Shown: positions 18,801-27,438, numbered from the stretch's first letter. The stretch is DNA of 64,000 nt from JAIBDK01 sp965261915 (GCA_965261915.1 CBDHDW010000013.1:2666001-2730000); one strand, 5' to 3'. Numbers and translations: made by a program. The notes: generated by a model from the letters alone, not told the origin.

Positions 18801-19204
18801 ATGAGCTCGCAGCAACCAGACAATAGCGGTATTTCACCCCGGCAAGTTGTTGAGGGTATCGCGCAAATTGGCTGGATATGCCCTACCGCGAAGATGCTTC
18901 ACGCCCAGCATCACGCCATTCAGTTATTCGGACTTCTCAACCCGCTGCGCAATACTGAAATTTGCATTGTCACAGAAAACGAACTGGAATGGCTGTTTTC
19001 CCAAACCGAAACAGCGTTACTGAATTCGCCGGCATTTGATGCTGCTCAAGTTTCAATGTTGATCTTCTGCTGCAATTGTCAGGATTGGTTGAAGCCGCAG
19101 TTCGTGACCACTTACTGAGAGTGGCGGGGCTAGACAGTAGTGCCGAATTTATCGAATCCCACACACGCACACTCGTCTCCAAATCAGGAATTGATAATGA
19201 CTGA
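18801..19204 (+). pseudogene. hprK: Remnant of HPr kinase/phosphorylase (hprK) lacking the kinase core
   Basis: Between ptsN and rapZ, the usual site of hprK in many gammaproteobacteria, only about 400 bases remain instead of about 950. From ATG at 18801 the first frame encodes an HprK-like N-terminal segment (LFGLLNPLRNTEICIVTENELEW resembles the N-domain strand pattern). After about 19040 a different frame gives GLVEAAVRDHLLRVAGLDSS and AEFIESHTRTLV, which match the C-terminal helices of HprK. The P-loop kinase domain is absent. The second frame ends at 19204, overlapping the rapZ ATG as an intact hprK would. I read this as an internal deletion with loss of frame. Confidence 0.7.
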
Positions 19205-20069
19205 CATGATCATTATCAGCGGCCTTTCTGGTTCAGGCAAAAGTGTGGCGTTGCAGTCGCTTGAAGACATTGGCTATTTCTGTATTGATAATCTACCAGC
19301 ATTCATGCTGCATAATTTTTCAACATTACTTTCAGAACGAGTGACCAATGCCGAGATTCTCGAGTTACCGGGCGTTGCCGTCAGCATTGATGGACGAAGT
19401 AAACAATTTCTTACAGAGCGGAATTCCAGTTTAAATGAGCTGGAAGAGAGAGGAATTCACTATCGAATGATATTTCTGGATGCGGAGGAGCAGAAACTCG
19501 TTCGCCGCTATAGTGAAACCAGGCGCAAGCACCCGTTGACGGATAACAACACGCCGTTGATCGAAGGTATTCGTCTGGAACGAAAGTTATTGGATCCACT
19601 GCTTGAGCGGGCAGAGAAAATTATTGATACAACCGATATGACACCCCATGAATTGCGCGGCCTGATTCGGGATTTCGCTGGTGGAGTCACATCTTCTTCC
19701 CCATTGTTGCTGGTCGAGTCGTTTGGTTTTAAATACGGCACACCGAGAGAAGCCGACTTTATTTTTGACGTTCGGTGTTTGCCTAATCCCTACTGGAATG
19801 AATCTTTGCGTAAACTAACGGGATTAGACTCTGAAGTGATGCGATTTCTTCGAGAACACGATCAGGTGAGCGATATGGTTGATGAGATTTACGGTTTTGT
19901 CAGCAAATGGATCCCAGGGTTTGCCAGCGAAAACCGGAGTTATATTACTGTCGCCATTGGTTGTACAGGCGGACAGCATCGCTCGGTGTATATTTGCGAG
20001 CAGTTGCATAGCCAGTTTTCACAGCAAAATGTCGGTGTGCAGATTCGGCACAGAGAACTGGCCAAATAA
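19197..20069 (+). CDS. rapZ: RNase adapter protein RapZ
   Basis: RapZ is a nucleotide-binding RNA adapter; in E. coli it controls amino-sugar synthesis through GlmZ/GlmY. The P-loop GLSGSGKSVALQ is at the N-terminus, followed by DIGYFCIDNLP and a Walker B-like region. The C-terminal domain contains VAIGCTGGQHRSVYI, the phosphate-binding signature. ATG at 19197 has AGGA seven bases upstream and gives 290 aa. It lies between the hprK remnant and ptsH. Whether it regulates the same target here is unknown. Confidence 0.95.
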   Translation: MTDMIIISGLSGSGKSVALQSLEDIGYFCIDNLPAFMLHNFSTLLSERVTNAEILELPGVAVSIDGRSKQFLTERNSSLNELEERGIHYRMIFLDAEEQKLVRRYSETRRKHPLTDNNTPLIEGIRLERKLLDPLLERAEKIIDTTDMTPHELRGLIRDFAGGVTSSSPLLLVESFGFKYGTPREADFIFDVRCLPNPYWNESLRKLTGLDSEVMRFLREHDQVSDMVDEIYGFVSKWIPGFASENRSYITVAIGCTGGQHRSVYICEQLHSQFSQQNVGVQIRHRELAK

Positions 20070-20078
20070 CGGATAGGC

Positions 20079-20351
20079 ATGGTTATCGAGAAAAAGATTG
20101 AAGTGATTAATAAACTTGGCTTGCATGCCAGAGCCGCAGCAAAATTAGTGAAGCTAAGTGCTGGCTTTAAATGTTCGATTCAGCTTCGCAGTGAAGACAA
20201 AATGGTCGATGCGAAAAGCATCATGGGCGTGTTGATGCTTGCCGCATCACAGGGAACGCAACTGATGCTCTCAATTGAAGGTGAAGATGCCGAAATTGCC
20301 AGCGAGGCAGTTGAACAATTGTTCCAAAACTATTTCGACGAAGGCGAGTAG
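20079..20351 (+). CDS. ptsH: Phosphocarrier protein HPr
   Basis: HPr carries phosphate from enzyme I to EIIA proteins. The active histidine is His16 in GLHARAAAK. The regulatory serine region DAKSIMGVLML is kept (Ser47), although the kinase that would phosphorylate it is a remnant just upstream. The length of 90 aa is normal. The gene lies 9 bases after rapZ and 9 before ptsI. No EIIA-Man-type gene, often found before ptsH in this cluster, is present. Confidence 0.95.
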   Translation: MVIEKKIEVINKLGLHARAAAKLVKLSAGFKCSIQLRSEDKMVDAKSIMGVLMLAASQGTQLMLSIEGEDAEIASEAVEQLFQNYFDEGE

Positions 20352-20360
20352 TACGGACCG

Positions 20361-22088
20361 ATGTTTACCCTGCATGGAAATGGCGTCGGTACCGGGGTTG
20401 CAATCGGAAAAGCGAGAATTCTGCGACGCCCAGGTCAGGAAATTCCACACTATCAGATTGATAAGGATCAGACCGAGAATGAAGTGTGCCGATTACGATC
20501 TGCCATCCAGTCAGCAACTATTTCGTTAAAGCAGGTAATGGATCAACTTCCCGATAGCGCCGGTGAGATTCGAGCACTAATTGGAGCGCATTTGCTGATG
20601 TTGGATGATCCGATGTTAAGTCAGGAACCCATCTCCATTATTCGGGAAAGCGGTGTCAATGCTGAATCGGCAATGCATCAACACGCAACCAATCTTGAAA
20701 AAGTGTTCAGCGCCATAGACGATCCTTACATCAGCAGCAAATCCGCTGATATTGAGCAGGTTATTGGTCGTATACAGGGAGAATTGCTGGACCAGGACTT
20801 TGATTTATCCAGCCAGTCAGATGGGTCATTCGATGGCGATATCATTGTCGCCAATGATTTGACCCCAGCAGATACGGTTGAGTTGCGAAAGCATACAATT
20901 AGCGCATTTTTAACCAATTTGGGAGGACCAATTTCTCATACCGCCATCCTCGCAAGGAGTATGAAAATTCCAGCGATCGTGGGCCTGCACGGCGGCATCA
21001 AATATCTGCGCAATGATGATCTGCTCATTATCGACGGAAAACGCGGAGTTGTCTTGGTTAACCCAGATGAAGTCGCTTTACAAACTTATCGTCGAAGAAG
21101 GGAGAAAATAATTCGCGTCCAACAAGAAATGGATATGTTGCTGGATGCAGACGCGTCAACCCTGGACGGAATTGACGTGCGTCTTAGTTCGAATATTGGA
21201 CTACCCGAAGAAATCACTGAAAGTGTTTCCCAAAATGCCGATAGTGTCGGGCTTTATCGCACTGAGTTTATGTATATGAACCGCGACACATTGCCGGATG
21301 AAGATGAGCAGCTTCGGATCTATTGTCAGGTCATGGCGAAGACCGATCGACCCGTAACGATTCGGACTCTGGATCTTGGGGCGGACAAGCAAGTGGACGG
21401 CGGCCGTACGAGTGACGCATTAACCACTAACCCGGCACTTGGTAGAAGAGCAATTCGATTGTGTCTTCATGATCTGAGCTTGTTCAAACCACAACTTCGT
21501 GCCATTTACAGAGCCTCTGCATTTGGCAAGGTTCGACTGATGGTACCAATGGTGTCGAATATTGACGAGCTTGATCAACTTTATGCATTGCTGGAAGAAG
21601 TTAAACGGGAGTTAACCGCCCAGCGCATTGAATTTGATGCCAATGTGCCGATAGGCGGGATGATCGAAGTTCCGGCCGCCGCAATAGCAGCAGATCTGTT
21701 TGCCGACCGTCTGGATTTCCTGTCCATCGGCACAAATGACCTGATTCAATATACTTTGGCTATTGACCGGGTTGATGATGAAGTTAACTATTTGTACGAT
21801 CCATTACACCCGTCGATTTTGCGGCTAATAAAGATGACTATCGATGCCGGTAATGCGGCAGGAATTCCGGTGGCAATGTGTGGTGAGATGGCTGGAGACA
21901 TCAGATACACGAGGGTGTTACTGGGTATGGGGTTACGCGATTTCAGTATGGATCCGGCAACCATTATGCAGATCAAGCACCAAGTCCGGTTGACTGATGT
22001 GAAGAAAACCGAAAAGGATGTCGAAATGCTATTGAAAACCGGAAACCCAAAATCCGCGAAAGAAATAATCGACCGCATAAATACATAA
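20361..22088 (+). CDS. ptsI: Phosphoenolpyruvate-protein phosphotransferase, enzyme I
   Basis: Enzyme I transfers phosphate from PEP to HPr. The phosphorylated histidine is His193 in GGPISHTAILARS. The C-terminal PEP-binding barrel contains LYRTEFMYMNRD, IGTNDLIQYTLAIDR and the catalytic Cys in VAMCGEMAGD. The length of 575 aa matches EI without an N-terminal GAF domain, so it is not the PtsP form. With HPr and PtsN it forms a phosphorelay; no membrane PTS permease is in the window. A gene-free stretch of 825 bases follows. Confidence 0.96.
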   Translation: MFTLHGNGVGTGVAIGKARILRRPGQEIPHYQIDKDQTENEVCRLRSAIQSATISLKQVMDQLPDSAGEIRALIGAHLLMLDDPMLSQEPISIIRESGVNAESAMHQHATNLEKVFSAIDDPYISSKSADIEQVIGRIQGELLDQDFDLSSQSDGSFDGDIIVANDLTPADTVELRKHTISAFLTNLGGPISHTAILARSMKIPAIVGLHGGIKYLRNDDLLIIDGKRGVVLVNPDEVALQTYRRRREKIIRVQQEMDMLLDADASTLDGIDVRLSSNIGLPEEITESVSQNADSVGLYRTEFMYMNRDTLPDEDEQLRIYCQVMAKTDRPVTIRTLDLGADKQVDGGRTSDALTTNPALGRRAIRLCLHDLSLFKPQLRAIYRASAFGKVRLMVPMVSNIDELDQLYALLEEVKRELTAQRIEFDANVPIGGMIEVPAAAIAADLFADRLDFLSIGTNDLIQYTLAIDRVDDEVNYLYDPLHPSILRLIKMTIDAGNAAGIPVAMCGEMAGDIRYTRVLLGMGLRDFSMDPATIMQIKHQVRLTDVKKTEKDVEMLLKTGNPKSAKEIIDRINT

Positions 22089-22573
22089 CGATTTTCTGTT
22101 TACCGCTAAACTACCGGCTATTTAGGTGAACTACGAACTGACCTGTCACTGTAAAGCGGTAAGGCTAACACTTTGGTTGCCCAACGGCTTGGTTGATCCT
22201 CGGCGTTGCAATTGCTCCATATTTAACCACCAATTTGGAATAAGCGATGGCTGCAACAACTGGACTAAACCATTTGGGATTATCGGTATTTGACAATGGT
22301 GGGCGAATGATAAGATTGTTTTCCTTTCCAGGTTCAACACTAGCGCCTGATTTTAGGTGGCTAATTGCTATTCAGTCAGATGACGTGTAATCATTACAAC
22401 AATCGTAATACACAGTTTCAGGAGAAGGAAAACGAGAATGACTTCGACACACCGCACACACGGATTGCTGAAGCAACTAAACCGATTGAATTATAGTATC
22501 AATTTCGGTTAGTTTCTGGCTGGGTTTGGCTTCGTTGAGATTGACGGACAACCGTGAATGTTCATGCTGAGGA
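22089..22573. other. Gene-poor region after ptsI
   Basis: Nothing recognisable is encoded in the first 350 bases after ptsI. No terminator with a plus-strand T tract was found for the ptsI transcript. Near the right end lies one very short open frame with a good ribosome-binding site (listed separately). The region may be a deletion scar: mgtE often follows ptsI in this cluster, but no mgtE-like frame was seen. Confidence 0.5.
22438..22512 (+). CDS. Possible 24-residue small ORF with strong ribosome site
   Basis: An ATG at 22438 is preceded by AGGAGAAGGA, a very good Shine-Dalgarno sequence at suitable distance. The frame runs only 24 codons and ends with TAG at 22510. The peptide is basic and hydrophilic (MTSTHRTHGLLKQ at its start) and matches nothing I know. 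It could be a leader peptide, a small protein or the 5' end of a lost gene. Confidence 0.2.
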   Translation: MTSTHRTHGLLKQLNRLNYSINFG

Positions 22574-22603
22574 CAAAAAAAGCCCGACTCCAGGAGTCGG
22601 GCT
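22574..22603 (-). terminator. Intrinsic terminator, minus strand
   Basis: A perfect 10-bp GC-rich stem, 22581-22590 with 22594-22603, has a 3-base loop and is followed on the minus strand by a run of seven T. It lies about 300 bases beyond the end of the mttB-like gene and after that gene's own terminator, which suggests that another minus-strand transcript ends here. Confidence 0.8.
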
Positions 22604-22820
22604 CATATCCAACCAGTTAGCTTTACACGAATATCCTTTTGTTATTCGTGATTAAACTAGCCTGACAAATCCTCATCTCATTCCTTGTATTAAATGGAGC
22701 AGAGCAATGCCCATTCGTGTCCAGTTATTCTGATCCTTCCCTGGAGGATCCGTGTTAAAAAACTTCCTCCAGTAAGTTTTTTAACCTGATTGGATGGTTG
22801 TATGATCTCAAAGCCTGAAC
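22574..22820 (-). ncRNA. Candidate small RNA, minus strand
   Basis: On the minus strand this stretch runs from just after a CRP-like palindrome (22829-22844) to an intrinsic terminator. It contains a 12-bp hairpin (22754-22765 with 22774-22785), an alternative pairing of that hairpin's loop (22766-22772) with 22741-22747, and an 8-bp hairpin (22626-22633 with 22643-22650). No protein is encoded. The promoter is not clear: no good -10 was found at the class I or class II distance. This is a structural prediction only; the 5' end is uncertain. Confidence 0.35.
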
Positions 22821-22828
22821 AATTTGTA

Positions 22829-22844
22829 TGTGACGTAGATCACA
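22829..22844. promoter_or_regulatory. CRP-like palindromic site
   Basis: The bases TGTGACGTAGATCACA give both half-sites of the CRP/Vfr consensus (TGTGA-N6-TCACA) without a mismatch. It lies in gene-free DNA between two minus-strand terminators, so its likely target is a non-coding transcript rather than the mttB-like gene, whose promoter is 1.6 kb away. CRP binding itself is an inference from the consensus. Confidence 0.55.
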
Positions 22845-22851
22845 CTCAAGC

Positions 22852-22888
22852 AAAAAAATCCCGACTTATCATGAATTAAGTCGGGATT
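22852..22888 (-). terminator. Intrinsic terminator of the mttB-like gene
   Basis: A 12-bp perfect stem (22857-22868 with 22877-22888) with an 8-base loop is followed on the minus strand by a T run (22858-22852). It lies 26 bases after the minus-strand stop codon at 22914. Confidence 0.85.
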
Positions 22889-22913
22889 TACGCTTTAATA
22901 TGATAATTAAAAG

Positions 22914-24446
22914 CTAAATATTGGAGTCTTCAAACGAATCTTTCCGTCTTTTAATGAAATCCAGCAACGCTTCATCTATCGCCGGATCTAAAGCCGGTGC
23001 CTGATATTCATTAAGCATATTTTTCCAGATTTTATTGGCCCGCACCGTCGCATCCATGGAACCGTCGATTTCCCATTGCTCAAAGCTATTGTTATCGGCA
23101 ATACTCGATCGGTAGAACGCCGATTTAAAATTTTCCTGGGTATGATTACAGCCCAGAAAATGTTGACCGGGGCCAACTTCTCGAATCGCTGATAATGCCT
23201 GACCATTTTCAGATAAATCGGGGCCGTTCGCAAACACCTGCATCATGCCAAGTTGATCTGCGTCCATAATTAGTTTTTCATAGCCAGAAGCAAGGCCTCC
23301 CTCAAGCCAGCCAGCCGCATGGAGAACGAAGTTCACCCCAGCGACTACAGAGGGTTGAATCGTGTTGGCGCTTTCGTAAGCCGCCTGAGCGTCGGAAATT
23401 TTAGAACCGCACAATGACCCGCCGCTACGAAACGGTACGCCCAACCGTCTTGCCAAAGATGCGCAGCCGTTGAGTACTAGAGCCGGTTCTGGGGTGCCAA
23501 ATGTTGGAGCCCCCGATTGCATCGAAATCGAGCTTGCAAATGTACCAAAAATTACCGGGGACCCGGGGCGGACTAATTGGGTAAATGACATCCCGGCCAT
23601 CGCCTCGGCTAGAATTTGTGACATGGTTCCCACTGCGGTTACCGGTGACATTGCACCCGACAGTATAAAAGGCGAAACAATACTCGCCTGATTATTTCGG
23701 GCATACACTTCTGACGCGCCGAGCATGGTTTCATCAAAAACCATCGGTGAGTTTGCGTTAATCAGGTTAACCAGAACGGTATTTTGATCGACAAAATCTT
23801 CGCCGAACAAAATTTTACACATGTCAACGGAATCCTGCGCCCGCTCGGGCTGGGTAACTGACCCCATAAATGGTTTATCGCTGTATTTGATATGGCTATA
23901 CACCATGTCGAAGTGTCGCTTGTTAACCGGTAAATCTGTTGGTTCACATACCGTTCCGCCCGAATGATGGAGCGATGGCAGCATATAGGCAAGCTTCACG
24001 AAGTTGCGAAAATCCTCGATCATTGCGTAACGTCGCCCCTTATCCAGATCCCGAACAAATGGCGGTCCGTAGACTGGAGCGAATACGGTGTTGTTGCCAC
24101 CGATAGTAACGTTGCGTGCCGGATTCCTGGCTTTTTGTTCAAAGATTGAAGGGGCCGAGTCCTGAATAATTTTGCGGCACATCCCTCTCGGGAATGTTAC
24201 GCGCTCACCATCAATATCTGCTCCGGCTTCTTTAAAAAGTGCCAAAGCGGGGGGGTACCGAAAATCTATTCCAACCTCTTCAAGAATCGTATCAGCATTA
24301 TTTTCAACGAGAGTGAGCGCCGCCTCATCGAGTAATTCGTAAACGGGGATTTTTCGGGAAATGTAGGGCACGATTTCCGGAGCAGTCGTCTGTTCGTTAT
24401 CCTGTCGTCCGCGACGACCCCCTCTTTTTCTGGTTCTTTCTGACAT
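22914..24446 (-). CDS. MttB-family corrinoid methyltransferase, non-pyrrolysine
   Basis: A 510-aa protein of the trimethylamine methyltransferase (MttB) superfamily, recognised from ADTILEEVGIDFRYPPAL, the GPGQHFLGCNHT region and overall layout. The frame has no in-frame amber codon, so it is the non-pyrrolysine type, whose studied members demethylate quaternary amines such as glycine betaine and pass the methyl group to a corrinoid protein. The N-terminus is Arg-rich (RKRGGRRGRQ). ATG at 24446 is chosen because the upstream extension is not family-like. A CdhR/GbdR-like regulator is divergent. No corrinoid protein gene is nearby; the substrate is unknown. Confidence 0.85.
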   Translation of the reverse strand: MSERTRKRGGRRGRQDNEQTTAPEIVPYISRKIPVYELLDEAALTLVENNADTILEEVGIDFRYPPALALFKEAGADIDGERVTFPRGMCRKIIQDSAPSIFEQKARNPARNVTIGGNNTVFAPVYGPPFVRDLDKGRRYAMIEDFRNFVKLAYMLPSLHHSGGTVCEPTDLPVNKRHFDMVYSHIKYSDKPFMGSVTQPERAQDSVDMCKILFGEDFVDQNTVLVNLINANSPMVFDETMLGASEVYARNNQASIVSPFILSGAMSPVTAVGTMSQILAEAMAGMSFTQLVRPGSPVIFGTFASSISMQSGAPTFGTPEPALVLNGCASLARRLGVPFRSGGSLCGSKISDAQAAYESANTIQPSVVAGVNFVLHAAGWLEGGLASGYEKLIMDADQLGMMQVFANGPDLSENGQALSAIREVGPGQHFLGCNHTQENFKSAFYRSSIADNNSFEQWEIDGSMDATVRANKIWKNMLNEYQAPALDPAIDEALLDFIKRRKDSFEDSNI

Positions 24447-24611
24447 GAGAATTCGCTCTGTATAGCTAAAACTGACTAAAAAATAATAGACGGTGGAGTA
24501 TGGATTGATGTGATTTATAGTGCAGACCATAGCACGACTACGGTATAACCGATTGCGCCACTCGCTGGAAGTGTATAATAATGGCCAATTCGCTGTTTAA
24601 AATGGCTCGAG

Positions 24612-25586
24612 ATGTCGGAAACAAACAAATCTGTCGAAACAATCCGCTACGGCTTCCTGTTGATGCCAGAGTATTCGATGATGGCTTTCATTGCGGCAAT
24701 CGATCAACTGCGTATGGCAAATCGATTGTCGGGGAAGAAGTTGTATGAATGGGTGGTGCTGTCTGAAACCGGTGACCCGGTTGATGCGAGCGCCGAGATG
24801 TCGGTTTCCAGTATCGATATGAAGCAAAGCGGCAAGCTGGATGCGGTATTCGTTTGCGGTGGCACTAACATTGAAACCAAGGTCAGTATGCTGGTAACGG
24901 TTTGGCTGCGAGGGCAGGCAAAATCCCGGGTACATATTGGTGCAATTTGTACTGGCACTTACATTCTGGCTGATGCTGGACTACTAAAAGACCGCCGTTG
25001 CACCATTCATTGGGAAAACATGATTGGCTTGCGTGAGAAGTTTCCGGAACTGGTGATTAGCCCGGATGTATTCGAAATCGATCGAGATCGATATACCTGC
25101 GCGGGCGGTAGTGCGGCGATGGATATGATGGTCTATCTCATCGCCCAGAAACAGGGTTGGGATTTGGCCACTGAAATCGCTGAAGAATTTTTGCTGGAAA
25201 GAATTAGAGGACGAAATGATCGGCAGCGTTTACCATTGCGCTTACAGCTTGGTGCCAGTCAGCCAAAGTTGGCTGAGGCTGTGGCTTACATGGAAGCGAA
25301 TATCGAAGAACTGATAAGCCTTGACGAAATTGCAAGTCACGTGGGTTTGTCTCGAAGACAGCTGGAAAGACTGTTTCAAAAATATTTGCATTGTGTGCCA
25401 ACACGTTACTACATGCGGTTACGTTTAATGCATGCCAGACAGCTATTACTTCAAACCAGCATGCCAATTGTTGATATCGCCTTTGCTAGCGGATTTGTTT
25501 CAACACCGCACTTCAGTAAATGCTATCGTGAGCATTTTGGAATCCCGCCAAGGGATGAACGCAAGTCGCATCGACAGCGGCATTAG
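24612..25586 (+). CDS. GlxA/CdhR-type AraC-family transcriptional regulator
   Basis: A 324-aa regulator with an N-terminal DJ-1/class I glutamine amidotransferase-like domain (residues about 10-190) and a C-terminal AraC double HTH (about 215-320). The former has AICTGTYILADAGLL around the nucleophile-like Cys; the latter has EIASHVGLSRRQLERLFQKY and VDIAFASGFVSTPHFSKCY. The subfamily includes GbdR and CdhR, activators of glycine betaine and carnitine catabolism. It is divergent from the MttB-family gene with 165 bases between starts, so it probably controls that gene. A TATAAT at 24574-24579 may be its own -10. Confidence 0.88.
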   Translation: MSETNKSVETIRYGFLLMPEYSMMAFIAAIDQLRMANRLSGKKLYEWVVLSETGDPVDASAEMSVSSIDMKQSGKLDAVFVCGGTNIETKVSMLVTVWLRGQAKSRVHIGAICTGTYILADAGLLKDRRCTIHWENMIGLREKFPELVISPDVFEIDRDRYTCAGGSAAMDMMVYLIAQKQGWDLATEIAEEFLLERIRGRNDRQRLPLRLQLGASQPKLAEAVAYMEANIEELISLDEIASHVGLSRRQLERLFQKYLHCVPTRYYMRLRLMHARQLLLQTSMPIVDIAFASGFVSTPHFSKCYREHFGIPPRDERKSHRQRH

Positions 25587-25683
25587 TCTACGAACCCAAT
25601 TCTTTCCAGACCTGATCTGCGGTTTTTGATTTCCTGTAAAATACCATCGAGTCGGAATCGACTTTCAAATTCAACTATTTCCA

Positions 25684-27438
25684 ATGCCTGATGCTTCCCG
25701 TCAACTCGATAGTGCAACGCTTTACAAGCGGCTTTTCCAGCACGTTCTCCCGTACAAATGGGTGTTCGCGGCCGGGCTGGCCGGGATGTTGCTGGTTGCG
25801 CTTGGCGATACTGGTCTTGCCTGGGTGCTTCGACCCCTGATGGACAAGGGATTTGTCGAGCGAGATGCGGATTACATTATGTTTATTCCGTTTCTGTTGG
25901 TTGGCATCGCCCTGGTCAGGGCGCTTGGCGATTTTATCGATGCTTATTGTATCAACTGGGTTTCACGGCGGGTGATACAGGATTTGCGGCAGCAAATGTT
26001 TGAGCGTCTGATTTATGCCCCTACAGCGTTTTTTGATCAACAGTCCAGTGGTGCTCTGGTCTCTCGCTTGACGTACGACGTCGAGCAGGTTGCACATGCC
26101 AGTAGTGGTGCTTTTCGTGTGTTATTCCGCGATTTGCTTAAAACCATTTTCCTGATGTCTTTAATGTTTTATCTGAGCTGGAAATTGTCGTTGACATTCA
26201 TTTTGATTATTCCAGTGGCATTTTTTATTTTCAAATTTACCAGCAGCCGCTTTCGTAAGATAAGTTCGCGTATTCAGGAAAGTGTCGGCGATATCACCCA
26301 TATCGCAAAGCAGGCGTTTCAGGGGCATCGGCTGGTAAAAATATTTGACGCCTATACCCACGAGAAGAAATCTTTTTTCGGGGCGAATAATCGCAATCGT
26401 CAACAATCCATGAAAAAGGCAGCAATCCTGGCCGGCAGTGTGCCTTTGGTTGTTTTTATTATGGGGGTTGGCGTTGCTGTGGTGATTTGGCTTGCTTTGA
26501 TTCTCGAAATCAAACCGGGTGTATTCACCTCGTATCTGGTTTCAATGACCATGATCGTTCGGCCAGTAAAAAACCTGTCAAAGGTAAATGAAGTAATTCA
26601 GACTGGTATGGCGGGTGCAGCATCGGTTTTTGAAACCATTGACCAGGAAATAGAGAAAGATACTGGAAAACAAATACTGAATGGGCTGGAACGTCGAATC
26701 GCATTCGAAAAGGTGAGCTTTCATTACTCAGATGATCCGGAGACAGCGATACTGAATAATATTAGTTTTGAAATTGCTGCGGGATCTACCGTTGCACTTG
26801 TTGGCCCATCCGGTAGCGGTAAATCTACGATCGCGTCGATACTAATGCGGTTTTATACACCGACGTCCGGAAAAGTCATGATCGATGATCATGGACTGCA
26901 GGATATTGAAATGAAATCACTGAGAGACAATGCCGCGATCGTTAGTCAGGAAGTCATTTTGTTTGATGATACCATCAAGAACAACATTACCTACGGTTCA
27001 ATTAATGCCGTCGATGAAGAGAAACTTAAGTCGGCGGCACAAACGGCTCATGTCGCCGAATTTGTCGATGGCCTAAATGATGGTATGGATACCGGGGTGG
27101 GTGAAGCGGGTGCCCGTTTGTCCGGGGGCCAGCGTCAGCGAATTGCTATTGCCCGTGCACTTTACAAGGATGCTCCCATCCTTATCCTCGACGAAGCGAC
27201 TTCTTCGCTGGATGCGCGGTCGGAGAAAATTATTCAGGAAGCGATAGATCAGCTCATCCGGAATCGGACAACGCTGGTTATTGCACACCGCCTGAGTACG
27301 ATTGAACGGGCAGATTTAATATTGGTGCTGGATGATGGCGTCATTGTTGAACGCGGCACACATCAGCAACTACTCGACACCAAAGGCCACTATTTCCATC
27401 TATACAACACACAATACCAACCCGGCCATGCGGCATAG
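25684..27438 (+). CDS. msbA: Lipid A export ABC transporter MsbA
   Basis: MsbA flips lipid A-core across the inner membrane. Six transmembrane helices lie in residues about 20-320. The ATPase domain has Walker A GPSGSGKSTIAS, signature LSGGQRQRIAIARAL, Walker B ILILDEATSSLD and the switch histidine in IAHRLSTIERAD. The length of 584 aa is normal. The 3' end overlaps the start of lpxK, the usual partner, by 11 bases. kdsB follows, making a lipid A/Kdo operon. Confidence 0.95.
   Translation: MPDASRQLDSATLYKRLFQHVLPYKWVFAAGLAGMLLVALGDTGLAWVLRPLMDKGFVERDADYIMFIPFLLVGIALVRALGDFIDAYCINWVSRRVIQDLRQQMFERLIYAPTAFFDQQSSGALVSRLTYDVEQVAHASSGAFRVLFRDLLKTIFLMSLMFYLSWKLSLTFILIIPVAFFIFKFTSSRFRKISSRIQESVGDITHIAKQAFQGHRLVKIFDAYTHEKKSFFGANNRNRQQSMKKAAILAGSVPLVVFIMGVGVAVVIWLALILEIKPGVFTSYLVSMTMIVRPVKNLSKVNEVIQTGMAGAASVFETIDQEIEKDTGKQILNGLERRIAFEKVSFHYSDDPETAILNNISFEIAAGSTVALVGPSGSGKSTIASILMRFYTPTSGKVMIDDHGLQDIEMKSLRDNAAIVSQEVILFDDTIKNNITYGSINAVDEEKLKSAAQTAHVAEFVDGLNDGMDTGVGEAGARLSGGQRQRIAIARALYKDAPILILDEATSSLDARSEKIIQEAIDQLIRNRTTLVIAHRLSTIERADLILVLDDGVIVERGTHQQLLDTKGHYFHLYNTQYQPGHAA

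Noticed and set aside
22754..22785. AT-rich 12-bp hairpin as a terminator for ptsI
   Set aside because: It is 670 bases after ptsI and has no plus-strand T tract behind it; it fits better as part of the minus-strand RNA candidate.
22914..24446. Pyrrolysine-containing trimethylamine methyltransferase
   Set aside because: The reading frame has no in-frame amber codon and no pyl genes are in view, so the protein is the non-pyrrolysine type.
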